From positions 248,001 through 312,000 of the forward strand of contig JAYKKR010000015.1 in NCBI GenBank assembly GCA_036971615.1: a stretch of 64,000 bases of DNA, read 5' to 3'. The notes under the pieces are model-generated. The model did not search any database, was not told the origin of the DNA, and saw nothing but the letters and a program-made list of their open reading frames with translations. Positions 11,584-21,154 of this stretch are shown here, in pieces (the stretch's first letter is position 1; every line of letters starts with the position of its first letter). The DNA comes from Amyloporia xantha. Its lineage: Eukaryota > Basidiomycota > Agaricomycetes > Polyporales > Adustoporiaceae. A program made the translations under genes and the position numbers.

Positions 11584-13332
11584 GGGTTCCAACGTCGCGC
11601 CCGAACACGAGAGCTGGTTGATGGACACGACCTCATCGTCAGCGATCTCTACGATGTGTGCCGACGCGACGGGTTCCGTCGAGACTCGCTTCGGGGTGAC
11701 GGCGTCGCGGTACTTGGTTCGAACGTCCGGCGCGATCGAAAGAAGCTCTTCAGGGGTCAGCGTGACGAACTGCGACTTCATCGAACGCTGAAAGATCTCC
11801 TCGGCGAGCTTCGGCTGGATGATCGGAACGATGGTCTTGTACGCTGGTTCCTTGCCCTTGTCGTTCGAGGGCTTCGGCGGTGTTGCGAAGTTTCGAACGT
11901 TCGGCGGGGCGTAGGTTGCGTCGCGAGCGTTGGCGAAAGGATGTACTGGTGGTGTTGCGGGGGCGGACGTAGTAGTAGGCTGAGACGTGGATTGCGTGGA
12001 TGGCGAAGAAGACGGCGAGGGTGCTGCTGCTGGTATCGTCGGAGGCGGGGCCGTGCTTGTCGAAGTGCTCGAGGGTGCCGCTGTTTCCTTCGATGTACCC
12101 GATCCCGAGGCTTCCGCGTTCTTCGGGACCGCCGTCGTCGTAGGCTTTTTTCGCTGGAGAATCTCGACGCCGTCGAAGACCTCCCTTCGCTTCCGAAGCT
12201 GAAGGAGTTCTCGTTCTAGAGCCTCGATCCTTCCGCTGGTGTTGAGCGTGAACGTCTGTACGGTTGATCGGTCGTCGATCTCGAAGAGCATTGTCGGAGC
12301 GGCGGGTGCTGCGGGATTTCTTCGATGCCATTCGTATATTCGATCTCGTATTGTGAGACCAGGGATCGTTCGAGGGCAGAAGCTACTGTTCGGGAGGACG
12401 ATCTTGCCTTCGGTGTTCCGCTTGCACTTGCCTTCCCGAATGTCGATCGCCGCGAACTCGCAGGTGCCTACCCTGCAGCCACGATTGCCGCAGTAGTGGC
12501 ATGTCTGCTCGGTTTCGCCGTTTTCGTGTACGTGGACGTGGGCGGCGGCTTGTTGTCTCGGGGCGGGGGCGTGGTTGTGCGTCGCATGCGTCGTCGGCTG
12601 AATGAGCGTTGCGATCGTCTTCGACAGACTTTCGATGATCATCGAGATGTCTTCGGTTTTGATCATCCCGGGGGGTACCGTTGTCGAAGCGTTCGATGTC
12701 GAAGCAACAGACTGGGTAGCCGCTGTCGTAGGTGTGCTCGAAGTTCCGTGTAAAATGAAAGTAGCCGCAGCGTGAATCTCTGCCATGGTGTACGGGTCGT
12801 CGGTGTAGTGGTCGGGGTGTTTGAGATGGAGTCGGGTCTCGAGCCGCGTAAGCAACGCTGGCTGGAACCCTCGAAGGAATGCGCGGCTTTGTTCGATAGT
12901 CGAGAGTCGATTCTGTGCAATGAGGTGCTTCGTGATGGCCATGAAATCGCGGTAGTAACAGCCTAGATCCGCCACGTTGTGAATCCCGATGCGAGCGTGT
13001 TCGCCGATGAGCTGATCCATATCTGCCAACGACCATTTCCGCGTGTCGTCGGCGCCAGGATAGAGTGCTCGTACGTCTGCTTTCCATTTGTTGTAGCTCT
13101 TGTTTACGTCGACGAAGGATTCGATGGTTTCCCACAAGTCGGCGACGTCGATCGAAGGGTACCGAATGGCCCACTGTTTCTTGGCCGCGTTGTCGGTAAT
13201 CTGACACCGGGCGAACAACGCCTCGAGATCCTGGAAGTAACGCCGAAGCGAACGGACTTCCGACGGGTCGAAGCTCGGTGCCGTCGAATGACCGCGCGGG
13301 GGCATCAACGGTGGGTTCGCGTTCTGACTCAT
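11584..13332 (-). CDS. gag: Gypsy-1 Gag (capsid/nucleocapsid)
   Basis: This is the structural protein of the retrotransposon particle. From the first ATG (13332) it reads MSQNANPPLMPPRGHST, then a capsid-like helical region (SLRRYFQDLEALF, DLWETIESFV). A zinc knuckle follows, CHYCGNRGCRVGTC, with spacing C-x2-C-x4-C-x4-C, so Cys stands where most retroviral knuckles have His. A Pro/Ser/Thr-rich hinge leads to the end, which runs into the terminus of element B (ending HQLMYTWCTN from the element). The same frame stays open upstream to about 13990 as an acidic Ser/Pro-rich stretch without a visible ATG, so the true N-terminus could be longer. Removing B joins gag to protease in frame. Confidence 0.85.
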
Positions 13333-14990
13333 GTTTGCAGTGTTCGAAGTAGGAGCGGGGGCGTTCGAAGATGATCCGGGAACTGGAGGTACTACTGGAG
13401 CGGGGTTCGACGAGGACGTGGTAGAAGTAGAAGGATTTGTTGGTGCGGGTGGTGCGGAGTTGGAGTTCGAAGCTGCGTTCGAAGGTGCAGATGCTGGCGG
13501 AGGTGCCAGGTTGGACGTAGGTACGACGGGAAGCCGCGAAGAAGATGCGACAGACGATGGCTGAGCGTGAGCTCGAAAAGAAGTCGGAGTCGGGAGTACG
13601 AGATTCGAAGTAGATGGGATGGGATCCTCGGGTTCGGGCGAAGAACCGGATTGATCGAAAAGATCGGGGGACGAGGTAGCGTAGTCGGAAGTGGTGAGAC
13701 CTAGGAGCTCGGGGGACGAAGTACGTTCTTCGGAAGTCGAAGGGATCGGTTCGTCGTCGAAGTCGTCCTGGAGTTCTTGGTCGATCTCGTCTTCTTCGTC
13801 GCGGTCGAAGTTACCGGGAATTGTCGGAGAGGGAGTCGAGAGTGTTCGAGAGGTGCTGTCGAGGTTTTCGCTGGCGCTGCGACTAGCAGCCTCACGCGCT
13901 TGCGAGCGGGTGAGTACTGGAGACGTTTTCGGAAACCCGAAAGCGGCGAATTCTTGCCTGAAATCCCCTCGCGGTGGGCTCCAGAAATGATACGACCTAC
14001 GAAACCCTAACCCCTAACCTGGGTGCGACCTAAAGGGACTAGAGAGACGAATTATAGTCTTTAGTGAGAGGGGAGTTAGCAGCAAGGTGTCCCGCGGTTC
14101 GAGTGAACACGAGAAACGCCTTCGAAGAGGCTACGAAGACTAGGGAACGATACGATGTAGCTCGACACGTCGTCGAAGCTACTCGAAGACTGTGGGTAGT
14201 TAGCGGGACTCGGTAGAGACGATCGAAGCTCGATAGAGCTCTTCGATGTATAGTAGAAGGAATAGAAATGATTCGAAAGGGAGGACTTAGCTAGAACGTG
14301 GTTCGAGGCGCAACGCAGTTCTTCAATGGTAATCGAAGGCGATCGTAAGATCAGAGGTTCGTCGAAACGGTATCGACGAACAGACGCAGTAACGAGGTTT
14401 CGGACGAAGTATCGCGGTGAACGCAGTAGAAGGCTTAGACGCAGGGCGAACTCGACTTATGAGCTCTGAACTCGAGGGGGAAAAGGAACTTGGATTTGAG
14501 AGAGAAATACGACAGATTTTATACTACGAAACAGAACGCTACGACTATCGAGAGTGGCACACTAGTACGAGTGGCTTTGCATTGTCCTACACGAGTCCAC
14601 CTCACCGAGTGGCACGTATCGAGGCCATCGGTCGAGTGACGTCATGCCGAACGCGGAGATGAAGGGAAACATACGATACACCTCGGACCGATATCTGCCT
14701 TCGAAGGCACGCCGCGAGGCTCGATACCTATTCGGGAAAGACCGGACGCGTCGGTGTGGCACGAAGCGATAGCACGCGCTGGACGAGCGGCGTCGAGTGG
14801 CACCATTGTCCGCCGGATGCGGGAGATGGTCCTGGATCTGAGGGAGAAGCCTCGGGACGACCGCGCCGAGCTTCGAGCAAGCGTAGCGAACAGTCAAAGA
14901 CATCGAAGAGTGTCGAAGGGTACTGAGCGTCGGGGGTCACATGCGTAGCATCGAAGAACGTCGAAGGCAAAATCGAAGGCTTGGGTGAGT
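13333..14990 (-). other. Gypsy-1 5' leader and presumed LTR
   Basis: This stretch upstream of gag holds no separate gene that I can support. Positions 13333-13990 are an open Ser/Pro-rich extension of the gag frame. About 14050-14990 is dense in TCGAA words, ends near the start of the truncated 15-kb gene and is the likely place of the 5' LTR, but no matching LTR is in the window. Confidence 0.4.
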
Positions 14991-15010
14991 GAGCCGAAGT
15001 GCCGGGCGGG

Positions 15011-16473
15011 ATGCGATTACCGAAAAGAGCTGGATCGGGGCCCAGAGGGGCTTGGCGCCTATCACCGGAAGATCCTATAGTGTGGCCTCAAGCACATTCT
15101 TCTCGGTTCGAACATTTTGCACTTATTCTACGCCAACCTGAAGACCCAAAGGATCCTCGACAACCCATTTGGCATGTTCCCACCATCGAAGACTTTGTCC
15201 CCTTGGAACAATCAATTGTCCGTATCCTGGGTACCTTGTCCGAAGGGCGCCAGAAAGAGTTGCAACCGTTGCTGGTGGATCTTTCGAACAGGGCCAAGCA
15301 GTATAACGATACGGTTCGCGATATCGAAGGAACACGGTTGAAATTTTGCCTGGTTGCAATGGAGCGAGCGTATCATCGACTGGTTTACCCCTCCACCTTC
15401 AGAGATATTCTTCGACAAGTGGTCTATGTGCAGCGCTACTGGCTAGAATGCACGGCATGGCTTGACTGGGCGGAACAAGTATGGAAAGATATCTACACCA
15501 TTCCAAAGGATCTACCTGCCGTGTACATGGGCGCATATACAACCAATCCTGAAGTCGTACAGAAGTTCATGAGTGCAGGTATACCGGTGTGGTTGATGAG
15601 GACAGAGATGCAGATCACGGCCGGCGTTGTCATCAAGGAGATACTCTCATCGCTGGACTACCCGCAGAACATACCAGGAGACAGCGGCCAGTTTCCAGAG
15701 ACTCCTATCTATGTCGGCTTTGCAGGTGATCGACATCTGGAAGCGATATTTCAAGGCGGGCATGTTTATCTCGATGTGGAGCGCACACCTCATCCCGATT
15801 ATGATAAGCTTGTTTTGCAACCGTCCGTCAAGCATGCATTTGAGGAGAAGGCGTTGTTAAGGCGTCGTGATGATGGCAAAGCTGTAACATCCGTGCTTCC
15901 CACAGCAGTAGGAAGCGAGTGCAATCTGGTACGATATTCTCCATGTAAGTTGCTATGCACTGTTCGATTTCAGTAGACTGATGATATCAATTAGATCCTC
16001 GGCCCAAATCCAAGCAGCCAAAGTCGCGTGGTCGAGATAAATTCAAGGACATCCCACATCCTTGGATGCCTGCTCCAATCAAAGTCTGGTCTGACGCATT
16101 GGCCGCAGTTGACCGTTCTGGCATCCCTATCAACAAATGGAACTACTACGTGCCCGAGCCTGGCTTGTTCATGGGGACAACAAATGCGGAGCATCAGAAT
16201 CGGTATCTCACGACCTGGCTGCGTACGCGTCAGGCCTGGTACTACTTACTTCGTGAGTCGCCGATGGAGTTGGTACAAATCCCCTCCCAGTGGTGGCGTG
16301 ATTTCCTCAACAGCGGTTCTGGCGTGATAGAGGTCTCGGCCAGCGGTACGAGGACCGCGACTCGCAAGAAGGATGCCATGTCTATATTTGGACGTGTTTT
16401 CACGGAACTTGATCTCAATTCCGACTTTCAAGGTGGACTTCCCAAGTTCTTCGAGCCCATTCAGTCATTATAG
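15011..16473 (+). pseudogene. Truncated agaricomycete hypothetical protein
   Basis: This is the only candidate for a non-element gene. Exon 1 reads to about 15944 (...LVRYSP) and a short intron ends near 15994. Exon 2 runs from YPRPKSKQPKSRG to LPKFFE. Conserved-looking stretches are rich in aromatics, for example WMPAPIKVWSDAL, NAEHQNRYLTTWLRTR and WWRDFL. I recall similar proteins as lineage-specific hypotheticals of mushrooms, but cannot name a domain or function. The 3' end is cut by KDZ element 3, whose terminus begins at 16453 and supplies the last residues PIQSL and the stop. The 5' end abuts Gypsy-1 and may also be missing, since there is no convincing start; the first ATG in frame is at 15011. 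Confidence 0.6.
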
Positions 16474-16566
16474 CCTACTCTATAGGGAGAGATATGGGTG
16501 AAATTTTTATTACTTAGTAAGGAGAGCGGACGTCGGCCGACGCCATCGCTATAGCCTGCAGTGCAG

Positions 16567-17085
16567 GGTCGGCCGAGAGGGTATAATATAGCCTGTAGAT
16601 ACGGCGCGGCCGAGTGCGCCATATTATCGTGGTATATTCTCGCCTTCAAGTAGTGTCGGCCGAGGGCTATAATATAGCCTTTAGATACGGCGCGGCCGAC
16701 TGCGCCATATTTCTGTGGTATATTCTCGCCTGCAAGTAGTGTCGGCCGAGGGCTATAATATAGCCTGTAGACACGGCGCGGCCGACTGCGCCATATTATC
16801 GTGGTATATTCTCGCCTTCAAGTAGTGTCGGCCGAGGGCTATAATATAGCCTTTAGATACGGCGCGGCCGACTGCGCCATATTTCTGTGGTATATTCTCG
16901 CCTGCAAGTAGTGTCGGCCGAGGGCTATAATATAGCCTGTAGACACGGTGCGGCCGACTGCGCCATATTATCGTGGTATATTCTCGCCTGCAAGTAGTGT
17001 CGGCCGAGGGCTATAATATAGCCTTTAGACACGGCGCGGCCGAGTGCGCCATATTTCCGTGGTATATTATCGCCTTCAAGTAGTA
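16567..17085. repeat. Subterminal tandem array, element 3
   Basis: About six units of roughly 86 bp. Each unit carries GTCGGCCGAGGGCTATAATA, a GGCGCGGCCGA box and a GGTATATTCTCGCC box. The same array stands at both ends of element 2, in inverted orientation to each other. Confidence 0.9.
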
Positions 17086-17739
17086 TATTCCGCCCTATTG
17101 TTTCCTTTTCTACGCTTTAATTATATGCATTTCAATAAATCTCATGCTGTATGTATAATAATAATAATGCCTCGCCATCCATTAGGCTTTGCAATCTGTC
17201 ATTCATCACGACGTTTCGTGTGTGGTCAGGTCAGTGGTGTGACTACAATTCAAAGCGCAAGGACTGATTGGCCATTTCCGACGGCTCCATACACCCCACC
17301 CAAGACACGCGCAGAGACAGGGCCATCTTACATGTGTCCTTCAAAGGATCCAGCTGTCTGGACCCTCTGTGGGACACAGATCCAATGGCCATCTCCAGCG
17401 GCAGCATGCGCTATGGAATCATGGCGCCACCATGTCCAGACGCGCTATGCAACCATGCGCCACGTACCTTGCCTGCCACCTTGTGAGGCGTATGGCACGC
17501 AGGTGTTATGATGTGCTGGCGCTGTTGGACGGGGCCATTTCATCCTTGCTGCCCTGGGTCAGCCAGAGGAATCGAATCACCGTCCACGTTTTGAGAGTAC
17601 CCCCGATGCTGATGGACAATTCAGCTGCATCCGGAGTACTCATGGCGCGGAGGGCAACTCGATTCCACTGTTTGAACGTAGAGAGCAAGGAGTTAATGGG
17701 TTTATCCAACAGCGCCATGCATGAATCCCGCATCCATGC

Positions 17740-18380
17740 AGACCATAAATTTGAAACTCACGTTAGAGAGTCAGACTCCAGACAGGAAGACCTGACTTAT
17801 GTTCCTCCGAGCCGCATACCTGTGGCTCAGAAGGACATAAGTCAAATGGGCCTTGTCCGGCGGAAACGGGTGCCATCCGATGGCGAAGTGCATGCGCGCT
17901 GATGCTCGCTGTTGGGAGATGGAGCTATCGCTCGCCAGACAGGGCGCCTTCCTCTGTGTCACTCGGAGCAGCATACCTGCGGCTCGGAGGGCCACAGATG
18001 GAAGTTGCGCTGTCCGGCGGCGATGAGCGCCATCCGATGGTGCCATGCATGGCGCGCTCATGCTCACCGTGAGATGGCGCTATGGCTCGCCAGACAGGGC
18101 GCCTTCATCTATGCTCTTCAGAGCCGCATACCTGTGGCTCCGAAGGTCATAGACGAAGCCGCCTCGTTAAGCGGCTATATGCGCCATCCGATGGTGCCGT
18201 GCATGGCGCGCTCATGCTCACTGTTGGGAGGTGGCGCTATGGCTCGCCAGACAGGGCGCCTTCATCTATGCTCTTCAGAGCCGCATACCTGTGGCTCCGA
18301 AGGTCATAGATGAAGCCGCCTCGTTCAGCGGCAATATGCGCCATCCGATGGCGCCGTGCATGGCGTGCGCAGGCGAGGCA
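17740..18380. repeat. Tandem repeat of about 160 bp, element 3
   Basis: Four degenerate units contain CGCCAGACAGGGCGCCTTC, AGAGCCGCATACCTGTGGCT and GCGCCATCCGATGGTGCC. The same array is present in element 2 at 37340-37985. No coding function is evident; the open frames through it are repeat by-products. Confidence 0.85.
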
Positions 18381-18604
18381 CATGGTGCGCAGCCGGCGTG
18401 ATGTGCTGGCGTTCTCGACCTGCATGATTCTTCAATGCTACCCTGGATCAAAGCATCTGAATCGAATCGCCATCCAACCATTGTTGGATGGCCATCCGAT
18501 TCAGCCGCTTGAATACCAAGGCCATTGAAGAATTGGGAGCCCGTTCAGTCATATTCACCTGACTCATAGGATATATATGGTTGACAATGTGCCCTGACCC
18601 AAGG

Positions 18605-18870
18605 GACGCCGGACGTCGGCCGACGCTGCAGCAGGGCCTTGAGATTCAGGCTCGGCCGGTTGCTCTCACCACTATATAGGCTTACAGGCTCGCGCGATAT
18701 ACTCTGCTTGTCCGCAACAATTCCTCCCTGTCTCCCTGGCTCGGCCGAGGTGCTGCTGTTCCCTGTCCTGTAGCCTCGCGCGATGTGCTCTGTTTTCCCG
18801 CGACAATTCCTCCCTGTCTCCCTGGCTCGGCCGAGGTGCTGCTGTCCTCTGTCTGGCAGGCTCGCGCCAT
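18605..18870. repeat. Subterminal repeats of element 1
   Basis: After GTCGGCCGACGC near 18615, GGCTCGGCCG boxes recur near 18651, 18739 and 18825, spaced about 86-88 bp. The sequence between them (CAATTCCTCCCTGTCTCCCT) is duplicated. Spacing and palindrome match the arrays of element 2 although the rest differs. No gene is seen from here to 19537. Confidence 0.75.
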
Positions 18871-19537
18871 GTGACATTTTCCTCGGCGACAATTGCCCAC
18901 TGGCTGCCCCTGTCCTCCCACCAAAATCGCTTGCAGGCGGACAGCTTCACACTGTGGGGACTATCAAATTGCAAGTGAGTCTTGCCCATGTTTTACTCAT
19001 GTACATGCCATCATCTGCCTGCACCGCGGACAATTAGTTGCCAATACTCATGCTCTCGCGCAAAACAATAGTGAAGATCGCGACTGGCAGAGTTCACCAT
19101 AGAGACCTCGCGAGAGCATATTCACCCCGGGAATACAACCCATACTAAACTCTGCCAGTTCGTCAAGTGGCTCGCGACCATAAGCACCATTAAACATCAA
19201 TGGATAAACGGTGCAAGAGGGCCACCGCGAGTTTGGGAAAGTCCATCGCGAAGTCGCGCGCGAGCACGACAACTCCACTCAGGCTGTCGCGACCATGGCC
19301 ACTTGTAGCGAAAGGCCCCGTTATGTGTATACTGCCGAAGTGACTAATTTCATAACTCAAACTAGGGTACATACCAAGCATACAGGAGGTGAACTTCATG
19401 GTAAATTTGCAGGAAAAAGTACATGGCTAAAGTCGCGTCTACTCGGGAGGACCGTCCTCGTGCTCGTCCCAGGACGGAGACCCATGCACCCACAACTTCG
19501 TCTCCACCTTGGAGATCCTACTTTATGCTCGTTGTGC

Positions 19538-20950
19538 TCAGGTGCTGCCGAATTCCCGCTCCAACAAGAGGATGTCGTTGAGCGCGTCGATGTCATGGTC
19601 GACCGCGATCAATTGGTCGCGAGCGTGTCGCCGCATGTCGCGGAGATATGTGGCCTCGGTCGCGATAGGAAATCCTATGCTGGATGAATGGTTGAATCAA
19701 AAACATGAAACATTTGCCCACCATTGCTAATTTTATCCTTGATATGCGCGTAGCGCGGCGAGAGAAGTAGGTGGCAAAGGTGCTACTTCCCGAGATGACC
19801 TGCCGCGACATCATCGTGGCGCGGAGCGTCATGGACGTCAGGGGCAGAATCTGTATTTCTCGTCTCGACTTGAGGAGCACTTCTGGAATGGCCTTCGTCC
19901 ACAATGCGTTCAATTGTGCTGTGGGTATTGAAGTTTTCGTGACGCTCCCCACCCTGCCTCTTGGTTCTGGCCTCAGCGCTGATGCGGGCGACTACTTGAG
20001 GTTCTTCATCGAAGTCATCGCTAAGATCGTCAAGAAGGATGGGCGACCGTTCGCGACTGCGCTCTGTTCCTGTATATCAGAGGTTCGCCCTATGTTATTA
20101 TATCAAATGGAACACACTTGCCTTCACTCCCATGGCGTTCCATAACCTCCATAGCCTCCTTCAACACACTTTTTAGGCCGACAGGTGAGCGGTCACGGTA
20201 GAATGCTACAATCAATATCAGTTCAATCCAAAAGAGGAACTTCCTCACACACTCTGATGGACAATATTGTTGTGAGTTGGAACAATTCCCGCGGCCGCGT
20301 CGGGCACGTCGAGGTCGAGGTCGCGGTCGAAGTCGAGGTCGCGGAGGTCGCGGTCCAGGTCGAGGTCGCGGTCGAGGTCGCGGTGGAGGTCGAGGTCGCG
20401 GTGGAGGTCGAGGTCGCGGTGGAGGTCGATTGGGGTTCGTGCGCGGTTCAAATCTTCACGCCAATGCTAGATAAGTGCCCATTCCATGTGGATATGAGGA
20501 CATACCTGGATCCAAATCAAAAAAATCCAAATCAATCGGGGTGCGTGCGCGGCCACCCGAGTTCTTGTCTCGGGGCACTGAATCGCGGTCTTCAAGATCG
20601 GAAATCAGTCGTATTAACATCAGCCACAAAGTGGAGATCGCGATCACTGTACTCACCTCTAGTCATAAGAGTTCCGCGGGCCTCAGACATGAGCACGTCG
20701 GGGGAGATCTGTGCGCGCCTTCGATTGGATTTGCCTATGGGTTGTCAGTACTCATCACAGCTGTGGACGAGGTCCTCACGGTTCTCCATGTCCATGTTCA
20801 TCGATCGCGGTGTTTGTGGTCGCAACGAGGTGGGAATGCTAAGTTGTTTTCATGAGCTTATGAACATTGCACAGGAATTTGTATTAGCACCTACTTGCAG
20901 CGGAAAGACTGGATGAGAGTACAAAGACGCGTAGCAGTTGACTTGGGATA
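19538..20950 (-). pseudogene. KDZ-associated Leu-Asp-repeat protein, element 1 copy
   Basis: A minus-strand gene of unknown function, recognised only by comparison with the better copy at 58251-59924. The N-terminal half has the repeat theme TPIDLDFFDLDPG, followed by a long Asp-Leu-Arg-His stretch (LHRDLDLHRDLD...) coded by a GTCGCG-type minisatellite. A middle part reads RSPILLDDLSDDFDEEP, resembling APILDHDEDI of element 2. The last exon (stop at 19538-19540) is a predicted coiled coil, MRRHARDQLIAVDHDIDALN, matching RLRRIEEDIDVANAILKLH of element 2. The start and introns are not resolved and stops lie between the blocks, so it may be degenerate. It is divergently paired with the Zn2Cys6 gene. 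Confidence 0.5.
20300..20432. repeat. GTCGCGGTC-type minisatellite in the Leu-Asp gene
   Basis: Short units of GTCGCGGTGGAGGTCGAG type lie inside the minus-strand gene, coding alternating Asp-Leu and Arg/His residues. The unit is made of the GTCGCG word that is common throughout element 1. Confidence 0.85.
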
Positions 20951-21154
20951 GGAGGTCGCGATTGATTCAGGCGCCCACGTGACAAGACGATCGAAAATCG
21001 GCGATCACCTGAGCGCGCGTTGACGCGTTGCTGACATAACCCGCAACCCGTTCAGCACTTGAAGGTCGCGCGCGTCCAAGTTCATTCTGTCTTCCTCTTA
21101 CCATCACCGCCACTCCAGCCTCTCTCGCTTTTCTAACCTCGCTTCTCACTGAAA
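20951..21154. promoter_or_regulatory. Divergent intergenic region, element 1
   Basis: This is the spacer between the minus-strand Leu-Asp gene and the plus-strand Zn2Cys6 gene. It must carry both promoters. No clear TATA box is seen. A C/T-rich stretch (TCTTCCTCTTACCATCACC) precedes the plus-strand ATG at 21155. Confidence 0.45.

Larger units (their letters stand above)
1..14990 (-). mobile_element. Ty3/Gypsy retrotransposon Gypsy-1 (split by elements A and B)
   Basis: Reading the minus strand, gag lies at 13332-11584, a protease block at 8051-7169 and RT-RNaseH-integrase at 3708-424. The order PR-RT-RH-IN is that of Ty3/Gypsy. Removing foldback elements A and B with one target copy each rejoins the coding blocks in consistent frames. 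I could not pair long terminal repeats: the 3' LTR probably lies left of position 1, and a 5' LTR should lie within about 14050-14990, but its edges are unclear. The whole element is rich in the word TTCGA/TCGAA. A nonsense codon and a frame change in the protease region show that it is no longer intact. The right limit near 14990 is approximate. Confidence 0.85.
16453..18536. mobile_element. KDZ element 3, left-end fragment
   Basis: The segment starts with the KDZ terminus GAGCCCATTCAGTCATTATA and is nearly identical to the first 2.2 kb of element 2 (35937-38139), lacking only one internal duplication of about 200 bp. It stops at 18536, exactly where the terminus of element 1 begins. In element 2 the same sequence continues past ...GAAGAATTGG. 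The fragment is therefore the left part of an element-2-like copy interrupted by element 1. Its continuation should lie beyond the right end of element 1, outside the window. It contains no gene. Confidence 0.8.

Noticed and set aside
14004..14018. Telomere-like CCCTAACCCCTAACC
   Set aside because: Only two to three irregular units inside the Gypsy-1 leader; too short for a telomere or an internal telomeric tract.
16567..17085. CRISPR-like regular array
   Set aside because: Units of about 86 bp are nearly identical throughout, with no unique spacers; this is a subterminal tandem repeat of a eukaryotic transposon.
20277..20474. Plus-strand RGG-like protein (Arg-Gly repeats)
   Set aside because: It is the reverse side of the GTCGCG minisatellite of the minus-strand Leu-Asp gene; homology with element 2 supports the minus strand.
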